DNA of 64,000 nt from Solemya velum gill symbiont (GTDB taxonomy: Bacteria > Pseudomonadota > Gammaproteobacteria > Chromatiales > Chromatiaceae), in NCBI RefSeq assembly GCF_000787395.1, contig NZ_JRAA01000002.1, positions 828,556-892,555 of the forward strand, written 5' to 3'. The notes below the pieces were generated by a model that had not been told where the DNA came from, made no database searches, and worked only from the letters and a program-made list of their open reading frames with translations. The position numbers were made by a program, and so were the translations under genes. This document shows positions 20,952 to 34,564 of this stretch, one piece after another. Positions within the stretch are counted from its first letter, which is position 1. Each line of letters starts with the position of its first letter.

Positions 20952-21650
20952 TTAATCCTTCTTGCCTCGGCCTTTGCCGCGACCTTTAGTCTGCTTCGGC
21001 TCATCATCAAACTGGGGACGGTCACCAAAGACTTCACCCTTGAAGATCCACACCTTGATACCAATGATTCCGTAGGTTGTGTTCGCTTCAGCAGTACCAT
21101 AATCGATATCTGCACGCAGAGTGTGTAGAGGTACGCGGCCTTCGCGATACCATTCGCTACGAGCAATCTCAGCACCGTTGAGACGACCGGCAATATTGAT
21201 CTTGACGCCCTGCGCACCGAGGCGCATGGAAGTCTGAACCGAACGCTTCATTGCACGACGGAACATGACACGACGCTCAAGCTGCTGTGCAATGCCTTCA
21301 GCAACCAGGGTTGCATCGAGTTCCGGCTTGCGAATCTCTTCGATACTGATGTGTACCGGAATACCCATCTTTTCAGATACGGCAGCACGCAGCTTGTCGA
21401 TATCTTCGCCTTTCTTACCGATAACCACGCCAGGACGTGCAGTATGAATGGTGATGTGTGCGTTGTTTGCCGGACGATCGATCTGAATACGACTGACAGA
21501 AGCCTGTGAAAGCTTCTTCTTCAGAAAATCACGAACCTCGAGGTCCTGATTCAGCAGATCTGCATACTCACCGGAGTTTGCATACCAACGTGAAGTATGG
21601 TCTGCAACGATTCCGAGACGCAATCCGGTAGGATGTACTTTTTGACCCAT
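20952..21650 (-). CDS. rpsC: 30S ribosomal protein S3
   Basis: 232-residue head protein forming part of the mRNA entry helicase. Starts [20 protein letters not shown], has the KH domain with [15 protein letters not shown], and ends in a lysine- and glycine-rich tail ([12 protein letters not shown]). Confidence 0.98.
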   Translation of the reverse strand: MGQKVHPTGLRLGIVADHTSRWYANSGEYADLLNQDLEVRDFLKKKLSQASVSRIQIDRPANNAHITIHTARPGVVIGKKGEDIDKLRAAVSEKMGIPVHISIEEIRKPELDATLVAEGIAQQLERRVMFRRAMKRSVQTSMRLGAQGVKINIAGRLNGAEIARSEWYREGRVPLHTLRADIDYGTAEANTTYGIIGIKVWIFKGEVFGDRPQFDDEPKQTKGRGKGRGKKD

Positions 21651-21664
21651 AATTGCTTCCTTCC

Positions 21665-21997
21665 CTAGTCGTCCGCCACAGTCACAGTAATGTGGCTGGT
21701 ACGCTTGAGGATACGTGTCGCACGGCCTTTGGCTCGTGCACGAATACGCTTCATGGTCGGTCCCTCGTCTACGCAGACAGCTGCGACCTTGAGCTCGTCA
21801 ATATCTGCACCTTCATTGTGCTCGGCGTTTGCAATTGCCGAATCCAGGACCTTCTTGACAAGGGCTGCGCCCTTTTTCTTGCTGAAGGCCAAAATGTCTA
21901 GTGCTTCTTCTACGGGCAGTCCGCGAATCTGGTCAGCCACAAGGCGTCCCTTCTGGGCTGATAAACGCGCATGCCGGTGTTTTGCCATAACTTGCAT
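21665..21997 (-). CDS. rplV: 50S ribosomal protein L22
   Basis: Protein of the exit tunnel constriction. Of two adjacent ATGs, the one at 21997 gives [19 protein letters not shown], aligning one to one with the E. coli N-terminus, and the usual 110 residues. The beta-hairpin region [18 protein letters not shown] is intact. Confidence 0.97.
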   Translation of the reverse strand: MQVMAKHRHARLSAQKGRLVADQIRGLPVEEALDILAFSKKKGAALVKKVLDSAIANAEHNEGADIDELKVAAVCVDEGPTMKRIRARAKGRATRILKRTSHITVTVADD

Positions 21998-22008
21998 CAT
22001 CAGTCCCC

Positions 22009-22281
22009 TTATTTCGCTTTCTTATCCGCACTGTGACCGCGATAGGTGCGGGTCAGTGCGAATTCGCCCAGTTTGTGTCCTACCATGTTCTCGTTAACGA
22101 GAACCGGTACATGCTGGCGTCCGTTATGGACCGCAATAGTCAACCCGACCATGTCAGGTGAAACCATTGAGCGACGTGACCAAGTTTTGATCGGCTTGCG
22201 ATCATTATTGGCCACCGCCTGCTCCACCTTCTTCTGAAGGTGGTGGTCGATAAATGGACCTTTTTTTACTGAACGTGGCAT
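22009..22281 (-). CDS. rpsS: 30S ribosomal protein S19
   Basis: 90-residue head protein, starting [20 protein letters not shown], with the signature [20 protein letters not shown]. Lies between rplB and rplV. Confidence 0.98.
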   Translation of the reverse strand: MPRSVKKGPFIDHHLQKKVEQAVANNDRKPIKTWSRRSMVSPDMVGLTIAVHNGRQHVPVLVNENMVGHKLGEFALTRTYRGHSADKKAK

Positions 22282-22297
22282 TTTTACTCTACCTCAA

Positions 22298-23128
22298 TTA
22301 TTTACGACCGCGACGACGTACAATCATCTTGTCCGTACGTTTATTGCTTCGCGTCTTGAATCCCTTGGTTGGCGTGCCCCATGGGCTCACCGGATGACGA
22401 CCACCAGATGTGCGGCCTTCACCACCACCGTGCGGGTGGTCAACCGGGTTCATTGCAACACCGCGAACCGTTGGACGCACTCCGCGCCAGCGAGTCGCAC
22501 CGGCCTTGCCGAGTGAACGCAGGTTGTGTTCCGAATTACTGACTTCACCGATAACAGCACGGCACTCAACAAGTACCCTGCGCATCTCGCCAGAACGGAG
22601 CCTCAGTGTCGCATGTGCGCCTTCACGGGCGACCAGCTGTACCGAGGTACCAGCACTGCGAGCGAGTTGAGCACCTTTACCAGGCTTCATCTCGATACAG
22701 TGAACGACTGAACCGATCGGGATATTGCGAAGTGGCAAACAGTTGCCCTTTGCAATTGGTGCATCACTGCCGGAAACGACACTGTCGCCAGCCTTGAGCC
22801 CCTTCGGTGCAATAATGTAGCTACGCGCTCCATCTGCAAACTTCAGCAATGCGATATTCGCAGTGCGGTTTGGATCGTACTCAAGTCGCTCAACGGTGGC
22901 TGGAATGCCATCCTTTGAATTGCGCTTGAAATCGATAACGCGATAACGCTGCTTGTGACCGCCGCCACGATGACGCGTGGTAATACGGCCATTGTTGTTA
23001 CGTCCGCCGCTCTTGCTTTTCTTTTCGATCAGGGGTGCATAAGGAGCACCCTTGTGCAGATCAGGATTTGAGACCTGAACGACAAAGCGACGACCCGGCG
23101 ATGTTGGTTTTGACTTTTGAACTGCCAT
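22298..23128 (-). CDS. rplB: 50S ribosomal protein L2
   Basis: 276-residue protein needed for subunit association and peptidyl transferase activity. The C-terminal motif [17 protein letters not shown] with its conserved histidines is intact, as is the basic tail [11 protein letters not shown]. Confidence 0.98.
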   Translation of the reverse strand: MAVQKSKPTSPGRRFVVQVSNPDLHKGAPYAPLIEKKSKSGGRNNNGRITTRHRGGGHKQRYRVIDFKRNSKDGIPATVERLEYDPNRTANIALLKFADGARSYIIAPKGLKAGDSVVSGSDAPIAKGNCLPLRNIPIGSVVHCIEMKPGKGAQLARSAGTSVQLVAREGAHATLRLRSGEMRRVLVECRAVIGEVSNSEHNLRSLGKAGATRWRGVRPTVRGVAMNPVDHPHGGGEGRTSGGRHPVSPWGTPTKGFKTRSNKRTDKMIVRRRGRK

Positions 23129-23157
23129 GATTGCAATCTGCCTATTCTTTAACTAGC

Positions 23158-23451
23158 TCACGCGCTCGGCATGAAGTCGATTTCCTGGCCTTCCTTCAAA
23201 CGGACATAGGCCTTGCGTGTGTCAGAACGACGTCCGAAACGAGCACCGAAGCGCTTGGTCTTACCCTTCAGGTTAACCACGCGGACTGACTCAACGTCGA
23301 CTTCAAACATCTTCTCTACCGCAGCACGAATTTCCGGTTTGGTTGCATCCGCTACAACGTGGAAAACAACCTGGTTGGATTCGCCTGCCATTGCGCTCTT
23401 CTCTGAAACAATCGGAGCGAGCAGTACTTTCATTACGCGTTCCTGGTTCAT
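23158..23451 (-). CDS. rplW: 50S ribosomal protein L23
   Basis: 97-residue tunnel-exit protein that docks trigger factor and SRP. Contains [15 protein letters not shown] and [18 protein letters not shown]. The start overlaps the end of rplD by four bases. Confidence 0.97.
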   Translation of the reverse strand: MNQERVMKVLLAPIVSEKSAMAGESNQVVFHVVADATKPEIRAAVEKMFEVDVESVRVVNLKGKTKRFGARFGRRSDTRKAYVRLKEGQEIDFMPSA

Positions 23452-24050
23452 GAGAGACGCTCCTCAATTTTCTTCAGTGCTGCTGGAGTAACGATAACCT
23501 TGTCGTATGCGATCAGGCTGGCCGGATCGACATCCATATTGTCGCGCACATCAATCTGGTAGAGATTGCGCGCGGCAAGAATCAGGTTCTCGTCGAGATC
23601 ATCAACAATAATCAGCGCATCATCTGCATCAAGCTCTTTAAGCTTGCCGACCAGTTCTCTGGTCTTTGGAGCAGAGAGGCTGAAATCTTCAACCACGACC
23701 AGACGCTCCTGGCGCAACAGCTCGGACAGGATGGAAACCATCGCGCCCTTGTACATTTTGCGATTGACCTTCTGGCTGAAATCACGTGGCTGTGCAGCAA
23801 ATGTCACACCACCAGCGCGCCAGATAGGGCTGCGCGAGGTACCGGCACGTGCACGGCCTGTACCTTTCTGACGCCACGGCTTGGCGCCGCCGCCTCTTAC
23901 TGTAGAACGGTTTTTCTGCGCCTTGGTACCGGAACGGGCACTATTAAAGTATGCCTTGACGACCTGGTGAATCAGCGATTCGTTGTAATCGGCGCCAAAT
24001 ACCTGGTCAGAGACCTGGATGGCAGAACCGTTTTGAACATTCACATCCAT
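23448..24050 (-). CDS. rplD: 50S ribosomal protein L4
   Basis: Tunnel protein which in E. coli also represses the S10 operon. The ATG at 24050 is preferred: an AAGGGG site ends eight bases before it and the result is about 200 residues. GTG at 24059 and ATG at 24056 overlap the rplC stop. Contains [20 protein letters not shown] and [12 protein letters not shown]. Confidence 0.97.
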   Translation of the reverse strand: MDVNVQNGSAIQVSDQVFGADYNESLIHQVVKAYFNSARSGTKAQKNRSTVRGGGAKPWRQKGTGRARAGTSRSPIWRAGGVTFAAQPRDFSQKVNRKMYKGAMVSILSELLRQERLVVVEDFSLSAPKTRELVGKLKELDADDALIIVDDLDENLILAARNLYQIDVRDNMDVDPASLIAYDKVIVTPAALKKIEERLS

Positions 24051-24055
24051 TGTCA

Positions 24056-24703
24056 TCACCCCTTACTCGCGAACTTGACTGCAGGAGTCACGATTACATT
24101 ACCGCCATTTGCACCGGGAACTGCACCCTTCACCAGCAGCAGGTTGCGGTCAGAATCGACACGTACAACCTCGAGGCTCTGAACGGTTGTCTTCACGTTA
24201 CCCATGTGACCAGCCATTTTCTTGCCCTTGAATACGCGACCAGGAGTCTGACACTGCCCGATTGAACCCGGTGCGCGATGCGCCAGCGAGTTACCATGGG
24301 TAGCATCCTGCATTTTGAAGTTATGGCGCTTGACGCCACCTGCAAAACCCTTACCTTTCGAAGTACCGCAGACATCAACCTTCTGGCCTGCTTCAAACAT
24401 CTCGACAGTGAGCTCGCCGCCAACTTCAGGAGTTTCTCCCTCGACATCATCGAGACGAAATTCCATCATTTTGCGACCTGCTTCAACACCTGCTTTCGCG
24501 TAGTGACCAGCCTCGGGCTTGGTTACACGAGATGCTTTACGGCTACCGACAGCAATCTGAATTGCCTCGTATCCGTCGGTCTCTTCGGTACGCACCTGGG
24601 TTACACGGTTAGGTGCAACCTCTATCACGGTGACTGGCACAGACGCGCCGTCTTCAGTGAAGACACGTGTCATTCCAGCTTTACGTCCTACAACACCAAT
24701 CAT
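24056..24703 (-). CDS. rplC: 50S ribosomal protein L3
   Basis: 215-residue early-assembly protein reaching the peptidyl transferase centre. Starts [20 protein letters not shown] and contains [17 protein letters not shown] and [20 protein letters not shown], with the glutamine that is methylated in relatives. Lies between rpsJ and rplD. Confidence 0.98.
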   Translation of the reverse strand: MIGVVGRKAGMTRVFTEDGASVPVTVIEVAPNRVTQVRTEETDGYEAIQIAVGSRKASRVTKPEAGHYAKAGVEAGRKMMEFRLDDVEGETPEVGGELTVEMFEAGQKVDVCGTSKGKGFAGGVKRHNFKMQDATHGNSLAHRAPGSIGQCQTPGRVFKGKKMAGHMGNVKTTVQSLEVVRVDSDRNLLLVKGAVPGANGGNVIVTPAVKFASKG

Positions 24704-24713
24704 GTTCGTTTCC

Positions 24714-25031
24714 TCAGTTCAGCTTGATCTGGACATCAACGCCAGCGGCCAGGTCCAGCTTCATCAATGAATCCACTGTCTTGTCACTTGGATCCATGAT
24801 TTCCAGCAGACGCTTGTGCGTGCGGATTTCATACTGGTCACGTGCGTCTTTGTTGACGTGTGGTGAAACCAGAATCGTGTAACGCTCTTTCTTGGTCGGC
24901 ATAGGGATTGGACCCTTGACGACTGAACCAGTGCGCTTTGCCGTTTCTACGATCTCTTTAGCCGACTGATCAAGCAGACGATGATCAAATGACTTGAGAC
25001 GGATACGGATTCTCTGACTTGCTGTTGCCAT
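24714..25031 (-). CDS. rpsJ: 30S ribosomal protein S10
   Basis: 105-residue protein, which also acts as NusE in antitermination. Contains [18 protein letters not shown] and [20 protein letters not shown]. Its start lies only five bases after the tuf stop, so the S10 block has no room for its own promoter in the gap and must be transcribed with tuf, or from within tuf. Confidence 0.98.
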   Translation of the reverse strand: MATASQRIRIRLKSFDHRLLDQSAKEIVETAKRTGSVVKGPIPMPTKKERYTILVSPHVNKDARDQYEIRTHKRLLEIMDPSDKTVDSLMKLDLAAGVDVQIKLN

Positions 25032-25036
25032 ATCTA

Positions 25037-26227
25037 TTACTCGATAATCTTTGCTACAACACCGGCGCCAACAGTACGGCCACCTTCGCGAATCGCGAAA
25101 CGCAGGCCTTCTTCCATTGCGATCGGTGCAATCAGCTTCACGGTCATCTTGACGTTATCGCCAGGCATAACCATCTCTACGCCTTCCGGCAGGTCACATG
25201 CGCCAGTTACGTCCGTGGTACGGAAGTAGAACTGGGGACGGTAACCGTTGAAGAATGGCGTGTGACGGCCACCTTCGTCCTTACTCAGGACATAAACTTC
25301 TGCTTCGAAGTATGTGTGAGGCGTGATTGAGCCCGGCTTCGCCAGAACCTGACCACGCTCAACATCTTCACGCTTGGTACCACGCAGCAGGACACCAACG
25401 TTATCGCCAGCTTCACCCTGATCGAGCAGCTTGCGGAACATCTCAACACCTGTACATGTAGTCACCTCGGTGTCCTTGATACCAACGATTTCGATCTCTT
25501 CACCAACTTTAACCACACCACGCTCTACACGGCCGGTTACGACGGTTCCACGACCGGAGATTGAGAAGACGTCCTCAATCGGCATCAGGAATGGCTGGTC
25601 AATCGCACGCTCTGGCTCAGGAATGTATGAGTCCAGTGCTTCTACCAGCTTGATCACTGATGGTGCGCCAATGTCTGACGTGTCGCCTTCCAGCGCCTTC
25701 AGTGCAGAACCAATGATGATTGGAGTATCGTCACCCGGGAATTCGTAGTCGCTCAGCAGCTCACGGATTTCCATCTCAACCAGCTCAAGCAGCTCTTCGT
25801 CATCAACCATGTCGGCCTTGTTCATGTAAACAAGGATGTATGGAACGCCAACCTGGCGTGACAGAAGGATGTGCTCACGTGTCTGCGGCATGGGGCCGTC
25901 AGCAGCGGAACAGACCAGGATCGCGCCGTCCATCTGCGCCGCACCGGTAATCATGTTCTTGACGTAGTCCGCGTGTCCGGGGCAGTCAACGTGTGCGTAG
26001 TGACGCGTTGGTGACTCGTACTCCACGTGCGAGGTCGCAATGGTGATACCGCGCTCACGCTCTTCCGGTGCATTATCGATCTGGTCGAAAGCTTTCAGCT
26101 CTCCACCCCAGGTCTCTGCACACACTCGAGTCAGTGCCGCTGTCAGTGTTGTTTTACCGTGGTCAACGTGGCCAATTGTACCAACGTTCACGTGCGGTTT
26201 CGTACGTTCAAATTTTTCCTTGGACAC
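25037..26227 (-). CDS. tuf: Elongation factor Tu
   Basis: GTPase that brings aminoacyl-tRNA to the ribosome, 396 residues. P-loop [10 protein letters not shown], switch [14 protein letters not shown] and NKAD are intact; domains 2 and 3 are complete. Follows fusA by 39 bases and precedes rpsJ. Only this copy is in the window; a second tuf elsewhere is common in this class. Confidence 0.99.
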   Translation of the reverse strand: MSKEKFERTKPHVNVGTIGHVDHGKTTLTAALTRVCAETWGGELKAFDQIDNAPEERERGITIATSHVEYESPTRHYAHVDCPGHADYVKNMITGAAQMDGAILVCSAADGPMPQTREHILLSRQVGVPYILVYMNKADMVDDEELLELVEMEIRELLSDYEFPGDDTPIIIGSALKALEGDTSDIGAPSVIKLVEALDSYIPEPERAIDQPFLMPIEDVFSISGRGTVVTGRVERGVVKVGEEIEIVGIKDTEVTTCTGVEMFRKLLDQGEAGDNVGVLLRGTKREDVERGQVLAKPGSITPHTYFEAEVYVLSKDEGGRHTPFFNGYRPQFYFRTTDVTGACDLPEGVEMVMPGDNVKMTVKLIAPIAMEEGLRFAIREGGRTVGAGVVAKIIE

Positions 26228-26266
26228 CGTAGCTACCCTCTAAAAAATACTGTTAGGACTATTTCG

Positions 26267-28348
<2,082 letters not shown>

Positions 28349-28381
28349 GACCCGATCTTCCCCGGTTTCCCTGGTTTGCTG

Positions 28382-28867
<486 letters not shown>

Positions 28868-28871
28868 CTAA

Positions 28872-29462
<591 letters not shown>

Positions 29463-29468
29463 CCGCGA

Positions 29469-29497
29469 ATTCTATGCGCCTCATGACCACTTGTCAA
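29469..29497 (-). promoter_or_regulatory. Strong sigma-70 promoter of the str/ribosomal run
   Basis: On the minus strand a perfect TTGACA (29497-29492) is followed after 17 bases by TAGAAT (29474-29469). This is the best promoter in the window and drives rpsL and the genes behind it. Confidence 0.85.
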
Positions 29498-29552
29498 CGA
29501 CAAACACGGAAAAACCGGGGAATATTTCAAATATTTGACGGCTGTCACACCC

Positions 29553-30014
29553 TCAGGATTCGATCTCGATATGGAAGGGAATATGAATCAGGCTGTTTTC
29601 ATCAGAAATTGTTAACAAAAACTCCCACTGCATACGCTTCAGAGTACAGATTGGCAGCATGAAGTCTGCATGATCAACCTGTTCGTCGCCGGGCTTAAAG
29701 TTGAAGCGGTTGAAGCCCATATTCATATTAATGCCGGTCGCTTCAAGCGTGGTTGCGTGCCATTTCCCTGTGGCAGTCACTTCTGCCTGCAGCGGCTTCA
29801 TCGGCTTAATGGCATCCTTCGGCAGAATCTGCATCTGAACCTGCGACCCATCCGGCAGTTCTGCCATACACGCCTGCAAAGAAGGCTCGCAAGCGATCGG
29901 CTCGAGAGTCACACTCGGAAGAGCCGTATCACCCGGAGCGGGTGTATCTGTCAGAAATCGCCCTGCCAGCAGGGCTGCCGCGAACAGAACAATAATTAGC
30001 GCAATCTGCTTCAC
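29553..30014 (-). CDS. Hypothetical membrane-anchored or periplasmic protein
   Basis: A 153-residue protein not recognised as any family. Residues 1-20 form a hydrophobic signal or anchor (IALIIVLFAAALLAGRFL). The rest is soluble, with two cysteines in ACEPSLQACMAELPDG, a third in LPICTLKR, and an internal EVTATGKWHATTLEATGINM segment that looks like a beta-rich periplasmic domain. The gene sits ten bases after the YqhA-like gene on the same strand, so they are probably co-transcribed. Confidence 0.6.
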   Translation of the reverse strand: MKQIALIIVLFAAALLAGRFLTDTPAPGDTALPSVTLEPIACEPSLQACMAELPDGSQVQMQILPKDAIKPMKPLQAEVTATGKWHATTLEATGINMNMGFNRFNFKPGDEQVDHADFMLPICTLKRMQWEFLLTISDENSLIHIPFHIEIES

Positions 30015-30024
30015 ATCCAGAGTC

Positions 30025-30549
30025 TCAGTGTTTCATGTCGGCCAGGTGAGAAAGCCACAGTGCAGCGCCCAGAAAAGCGATACCGAAAGCAAAATAGAGC
30101 AAATCGAGTGGTGTATTAAAGTCCATGCCCAGCGCAAATTCGAAGTAGCGCACGATCAGGATCATCAGTACAACCTTGGCAAGGCGCGCCTTGAGATCAT
30201 CGAGGCTGTTGATAACCAGCACCTTTGACGAGGTCCCGGACTCTTCTGCCTGGCCTATTTTACTGATGAACAGTTCGTAAAGTCCCATACCAAAAATCAA
30301 CAGCACGGTTGCGAGCAGGTAACCATCGACCATCTCGACTACATGGGTGACCGTCTCCGCCCTCAATTCGACACGATCAACCGCCGTCAGCTCAGGCGAG
30401 CCATAGTTCAGAACATGTGTGACAAGAATCCAGGCATCGACTGTTGACATATAAAAAAGCGCGATCGCAGAGACAAGGCTCGATACAACCGCTAGTAGTA
30501 CGACAAGGCGCGACGACCAGATCGCACCCTCAAACCAGCGTCCAATCAT
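30025..30549 (-). CDS. UPF0114/YqhA family membrane protein
   Basis: 174 residues with about four hydrophobic helices. The stretches GAIWSSRLVVLLAVVSSLVS, MVDGYLLATVLLIFGMGLYE and the C-terminal YFAFGIAFLGAALWLSHLAD are typical of the YqhA family, whose function is unknown. Lies 39 bases after apaH on the same strand. Confidence 0.82.
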   Translation of the reverse strand: MIGRWFEGAIWSSRLVVLLAVVSSLVSAIALFYMSTVDAWILVTHVLNYGSPELTAVDRVELRAETVTHVVEMVDGYLLATVLLIFGMGLYELFISKIGQAEESGTSSKVLVINSLDDLKARLAKVVLMILIVRYFEFALGMDFNTPLDLLYFAFGIAFLGAALWLSHLADMKH

Positions 30550-30588
30550 AATAATCTCAGTCCAGTAGTTTTAGCATATAAAGGTATT

Positions 30589-31422
30589 CTAACCCGGCTT
30601 GCGCTGGCATGGACAATCAATTGCATAAAGTACGGGAGGCTCCACGTCAATGCGCAGAGCAGACAATTCACCGCCCCACAGGCACCCCGTGTCCAGTGCC
30701 CATGTATTGGCTTCATGGTGATAACCGAGCATCGACCAGTGTCCGAACAGAAGTTTGATATTCTCCGATTGTCGCCCGGGTACCAGGTACCATGGCAAAA
30801 GCCCCTTCTTCTGGGAACCCGGCGCACCCTTCTCATCGAGAGCCAGGTGTCCATCCTGCGTACAGAAGCGCAGTCGCGTAAAGCAGTTGGTAATAAAGCG
30901 GAGACGTTCCTGCCCGCCCAGATCCTCGCTCCAGAGGTTCGGTTTGTCGCCATACATCTCGGCAAAATAGTGCTCTCTGCAGCGTTGATCGGCAAGCACC
31001 GACTCCACCTCCTGTGCACAGGCGAGAGCCTGGGTCAGGTCCCATTGTGGCGGCAAACCGGCGTGTATCAGGCAGAAGTCAAATTCCGGGGTCGTATGCA
31101 TCAAGGGGCGCAGGCACAGCCACTCGAGTAACTCGTCGCGATCAGGCGCATCAAAAATGGGCTGAAGATCATTTTTCAGCTTCTTCTTGCCCCCCGTACT
31201 CCAGGTCGCGAGCAGATGCAGGTCATGATTGCCGAGCACACATACCGCGCTGCCCCCCAACTCCTTGACGAAGCGCAGAACTTCCAGTGACTTGGGTCCG
31301 CGATTGACGAGATCGCCTGCGAACCAGAGCTGATCCTGTTGTGCGTCGAATTCGATATGCTCAAGGAGGCGCTGTAATTCATCAAAACAGCCCTGCACAT
31401 CGCCGATTACATAAGTTGCCAT
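30589..31422 (-). CDS. apaH: Symmetrical bis(5'-nucleosyl)-tetraphosphatase ApaH
   Basis: Hydrolyses Ap4A to two ADP; in E. coli it also removes Np4 caps from RNA. It has 277 residues with the metallophosphatase motifs DVQGCFDEL, GDLVNRGPKS and GNHDLHLLA, and a later histidine in LIHAGLPP. Starts MATYVIGDVQG. It is divergent from the OsmC gene. Confidence 0.96.
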   Translation of the reverse strand: MATYVIGDVQGCFDELQRLLEHIEFDAQQDQLWFAGDLVNRGPKSLEVLRFVKELGGSAVCVLGNHDLHLLATWSTGGKKKLKNDLQPIFDAPDRDELLEWLCLRPLMHTTPEFDFCLIHAGLPPQWDLTQALACAQEVESVLADQRCREHYFAEMYGDKPNLWSEDLGGQERLRFITNCFTRLRFCTQDGHLALDEKGAPGSQKKGLLPWYLVPGRQSENIKLLFGHWSMLGYHHEANTWALDTGCLWGGELSALRIDVEPPVLYAIDCPCQRKPG

Positions 31423-31532
31423 GCATGCCCCGGATTATTCATTCGCAACCAAGTATACATACTCTCAACCCCGATGGAATATGCTAATCTTGAATTTTGC
31501 AGCGGGCATCACAGAAGAGGAATAGCAGAGGC

Positions 31533-31952
31533 ATGAAAGCACGAGTCAAATGGGTCGAAGGCATGATGATGGTAGGTGAATCTCCAAGCGGCCACGGGGT
31601 TGTTATGGATGGACCTCCCAACCTTGGCGGTCAAGACCTCGGTGTTCGTCCAATGGAGATGTTATTGCTCGGCATGGGCGGCTGCACCCAGATTGATGTG
31701 ATGATGATCCTCAACAAGTCCCGTCAACAGGTCTCCTCCTGCGAAGTCATCCTTGATGCGGAACGTGCAGACGAAATACCGCAGGTTTTCACGCGTATCC
31801 ACGCCCACTTTATCGTCAAGGGACGCGACCTTAGCGAAAAACACGTCAAGCGAGCCATCGAGTTGAGTGCCGAAAAATACTGTTCAGCCTCAATCATGCT
31901 CGGCAAAATGGCGAAAATAACCCACGATTATGAAATTATCGAGGAGGATTGA
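31533..31952 (+). CDS. OsmC/YhfA family protein
   Basis: 139 residues from the ATG at 31533 (MKARVKWVEGMMMVGES), chosen over a TTG at 31497 because of a GAGG site just upstream and family length. OsmC-fold proteins often have peroxide- or thiol-reactive cysteines. Here the conserved cysteines are in GMGGCTQIDVMM and AEKYCSASIMLGK. This pattern resembles the YhfA branch; the substrate is unknown. Stop and next start nearly touch. Confidence 0.85.
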   Translation: MKARVKWVEGMMMVGESPSGHGVVMDGPPNLGGQDLGVRPMEMLLLGMGGCTQIDVMMILNKSRQQVSSCEVILDAERADEIPQVFTRIHAHFIVKGRDLSEKHVKRAIELSAEKYCSASIMLGKMAKITHDYEIIEED

Positions 31953-31954
31953 TC

Positions 31955-32374
31955 ATGAGACCGGAAAAAATGCTTGGAATGCGCCATGTCGCACTCTTCG
32001 TGCGCGATCTCGAGGCGTGTGAAAACTTCTATATCAATCTGCTCGGCATGGAGCTCGAGTGGCGTCCTGACCATCAGAACGTCTACCTGACGTCGGGCAG
32101 TGACAACCTGGCGCTGCACCAGGCATCCACGGAGCACCAAAGGGATGAAGCCGGCCAGCGACTGGATCATATCGGTTTCTTCGTCAACGCGGCTGAAGAG
32201 GTCGACCGCTGGTTCGAGTTCCTGCAGGATCATGATGTCAAAATGCGGACTAAACCACGCACGCATCGTGACGGCGCGCGCAGCTTCTACTGCTACGATC
32301 CGGATGGCACACATGTACAGATCATTCACCACCCGCCGGTCAGCCAGTGGGAGGCATTGAGGGGTGTTAACTGA
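31955..32374 (+). CDS. VOC superfamily (glyoxalase-like) protein
   Basis: About 139 residues with one vicinal-oxygen-chelate module pair: metal-ligand positions in MRHVALFVRDLEACENFY, LDHIGFFV and the C-terminal YDPDGTHVQIIHH. These are typical of glyoxalase I-like or dioxygenase-like proteins. An AGGAGG site lies nine bases before the ATG, inside the end of the OsmC gene, so the two are translated together. Substrate unknown. Confidence 0.85.
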   Translation: MRPEKMLGMRHVALFVRDLEACENFYINLLGMELEWRPDHQNVYLTSGSDNLALHQASTEHQRDEAGQRLDHIGFFVNAAEEVDRWFEFLQDHDVKMRTKPRTHRDGARSFYCYDPDGTHVQIIHHPPVSQWEALRGVN

Positions 32375-32466
32375 CCGGGAAATGTGAAATGCACTTTTTC
32401 CTTGCCCTGACAGCGACTTGGGCATAAAGTGCGCCCCGGTTTAATATTCACCCAGGTTCGACGTCG

Positions 32467-33282
32467 ATGGCGAGAAAGCGCAAACTCAAACTGCACGGGT
32501 TTAACAACCTGACAAAAACACTGAGTTTCAACATCTATGACATCTGCTATGCAAGAAGCAAGGAAGAGGTCAGCTCATATATAGAGTATATAGACGAGGC
32601 ATATAATGCCGAGCGCCTGACCAATATCCTGACGGATGTTGTCGATATCATCGGTGCCAATATCCTCAATGTCGCCCACCAGGACTATGATCCGCAGGGC
32701 GCCAGCGTCACCATGCTAATCTCCGAGGAACCGATTGCAGCTGAAAAGCTCTCCAACACCGAGGCACCGGGCCCTCTTCCCGACAGTGTTGTGATGCATC
32801 TGGACAAAAGCCACGTGACCGTGCACACCTACCCAGAGAGCCACCCGGAAAACGGCATCAGTACCTTCCGTGCCGATATTGATGTTTCGACCTGTGGACG
32901 TATTTCACCCCTGAAAGCGCTCAACTACCTGATCCACTCGTTTGACTCAGACATTGTCACGCTCGACTACCGCGTGCGAGGCTTCACCCGCGACGTTAAC
33001 GGCAAAAAACACTTTACCGATCACAACATCAACTCGATTCAGAATTATCTCGCTGCTGACACCAAGCGGCGCTACCAGATGATCGACGTCAATGTCTACC
33101 AGGAGAACCTGTTCCATACCAAGATGCTACTCAAGGATTTCAATCTGGACAGCTACCTGTTCGGCGTCGATGCCGATGACATCCCTCCCAAGGAACAGCG
33201 CTTGATCGTCGAGGCACTGAAGCGCGAAATGCTCGAAATATTTTACGGACGTAACATTCCGAAAGGGATGAAATTGATGTGA
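32467..33282 (+). CDS. speD: S-adenosylmethionine decarboxylase proenzyme
   Basis: Makes decarboxylated SAM for spermidine synthesis. The 271-residue proenzyme self-cleaves between Lys114 and Ser115 in [14 protein letters not shown], the serine becoming the pyruvoyl group. The cysteine in [17 protein letters not shown] is the usual catalytic residue. The length and the ENLFHTKM motif match the long E. coli type. No speE is adjacent. Confidence 0.95.
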   Translation: MARKRKLKLHGFNNLTKTLSFNIYDICYARSKEEVSSYIEYIDEAYNAERLTNILTDVVDIIGANILNVAHQDYDPQGASVTMLISEEPIAAEKLSNTEAPGPLPDSVVMHLDKSHVTVHTYPESHPENGISTFRADIDVSTCGRISPLKALNYLIHSFDSDIVTLDYRVRGFTRDVNGKKHFTDHNINSIQNYLAADTKRRYQMIDVNVYQENLFHTKMLLKDFNLDSYLFGVDADDIPPKEQRLIVEALKREMLEIFYGRNIPKGMKLM

Positions 33283-33298
33283 AGCGCTTACCCCATCA

Positions 33299-34051
33299 TT
33301 AGGGCAGGGGCACCCATTCGACACGGGTATCGATCGAGCCATCGTCGTTTAACTCTATCACCCTGTAGCCAGGCGGCCTGTCATCAAAATCCGATTCTTC
33401 CGAAAAGGGTACGAACTGTACGCAGGTAGAAGGCGTGCCCAGCATCCTGATACCTTTGTGTATGCAGTCCAGTTGTTGATGAATATGTCCGCAAACCACG
33501 CCGCGTACGCGTGCTGATGTCCCGACTGCATCCCAGAAAAGATCACTGTTCTCCAACCCGATATCATCGAGCCAGACAGTACCGACCGGATAAGGGTGGT
33601 GATGCATGAAAATCAGAATATGGCTGGCACTGGTCGATGAAATGGTCTCGATGAGATTATCCAGTTGCTCCTGGCCCAGGGAGCCATGTACCTCACCTGG
33701 TACCGAGGTATCGAGAAACACCAGCTGCCATTCACCAAGTTGCAGTTCACCGCAGCAACTCACGCTACCGTCACTGAAACTGGCCGACATCATGGCTCTG
33801 TCGTCATGGTTACCGGGAAGAGTCACTACAGGGGCATCAAGCAGCGACACCATTTGTCCGAAGCGGTTGTATATCTCCGGATGAGGATCCTGTGCAAGAT
33901 CGCCGGTTGCCGCAATCAGTGCAGGGATTTGCCCACGATTTTTGATACTGGCAAGTACTGCTGCCAGTGAATCGTCCGTATTGACACAGGACTGCCTGAT
34001 TTCACCGGGCTCCCGGTGCATGTGCATATCCGTAATCTGGATCAGTTGCAT
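33299..34051 (-). CDS. cpdA: 3',5'-cyclic-AMP phosphodiesterase CpdA-like
   Basis: Class III metallophosphoesterase of about 250 residues. Metal-binding motifs: ITDMHMHREP (D and H), ATGDLAQD, LPGNHDDRAMM, MHHHPYPVG and CGHIHQQ. Start at MQLIQITD (34051) preferred over a TTG-type extension. Hydrolyses cAMP in E. coli; activity on other cyclic nucleotides cannot be excluded. Convergent with speD. Confidence 0.88.
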   Translation of the reverse strand: MQLIQITDMHMHREPGEIRQSCVNTDDSLAAVLASIKNRGQIPALIAATGDLAQDPHPEIYNRFGQMVSLLDAPVVTLPGNHDDRAMMSASFSDGSVSCCGELQLGEWQLVFLDTSVPGEVHGSLGQEQLDNLIETISSTSASHILIFMHHHPYPVGTVWLDDIGLENSDLFWDAVGTSARVRGVVCGHIHQQLDCIHKGIRMLGTPSTCVQFVPFSEESDFDDRPPGYRVIELNDDGSIDTRVEWVPLP

Positions 34052-34132
34052 CAGTCTGTAGACTCCCAACCACTAGAACAGGCATTATACTCTATTGAAT
34101 ACCGGTAACCGGCAAGCTGATATAACACCTGA

Positions 34133-34564
34133 ATGGCAACAAGTATGAATGATGAATTGACCCAGGCAACAAACCTGCAACAACTTGGGAACGAGGTGAA
34201 ACGCAGCGGACGACCTCTCCTGCTCCTCTTCACACAGGAGCACTGCGACTATTGCCATCGCCTCAAGGAAGAGATATTCCTTCCCATGAATCGAAATGCG
34301 GCGGAACGCGAACGCGTCCTGATCCGGGAGGTCAGCATTGATTTGGGTAACGAGATAACCTATTTCGATGGTACCGTGGAAGAGGGCTACCTGTTCTTCA
34401 AGAAGTACGGTCTTTTCGTCACACCCACTGTCATTCTGCTTGATTCGACCGGAACGCAAATCGGCAAGCCGTTACTCGGCGCCAACACGCTGGAGATGTA
34501 CGGCTGGTATCTCGACGTGGCGATCGATGACGCCCGCCAGACAATATTAGCCAATCAGAAGTAG
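34133..34564 (+). CDS. Thioredoxin-fold protein with CxxC (SoxW-like)
   Basis: 143 residues, no clear signal peptide. The active-site CDYC lies in FTQEHCDYCHRLKEE, followed by a cis-proline region (YGLFVTPTVILLDSTG). This resembles thioredoxin-like SoxW/DsbD-gamma-type proteins, although cytoplasmic location seems likely without a signal. The substrate is unknown. Its end overlaps the end of the outer-membrane protein gene on the other strand by ten bases. Confidence 0.8.
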   Translation: MATSMNDELTQATNLQQLGNEVKRSGRPLLLLFTQEHCDYCHRLKEEIFLPMNRNAAERERVLIREVSIDLGNEITYFDGTVEEGYLFFKKYGLFVTPTVILLDSTGTQIGKPLLGANTLEMYGWYLDVAIDDARQTILANQK

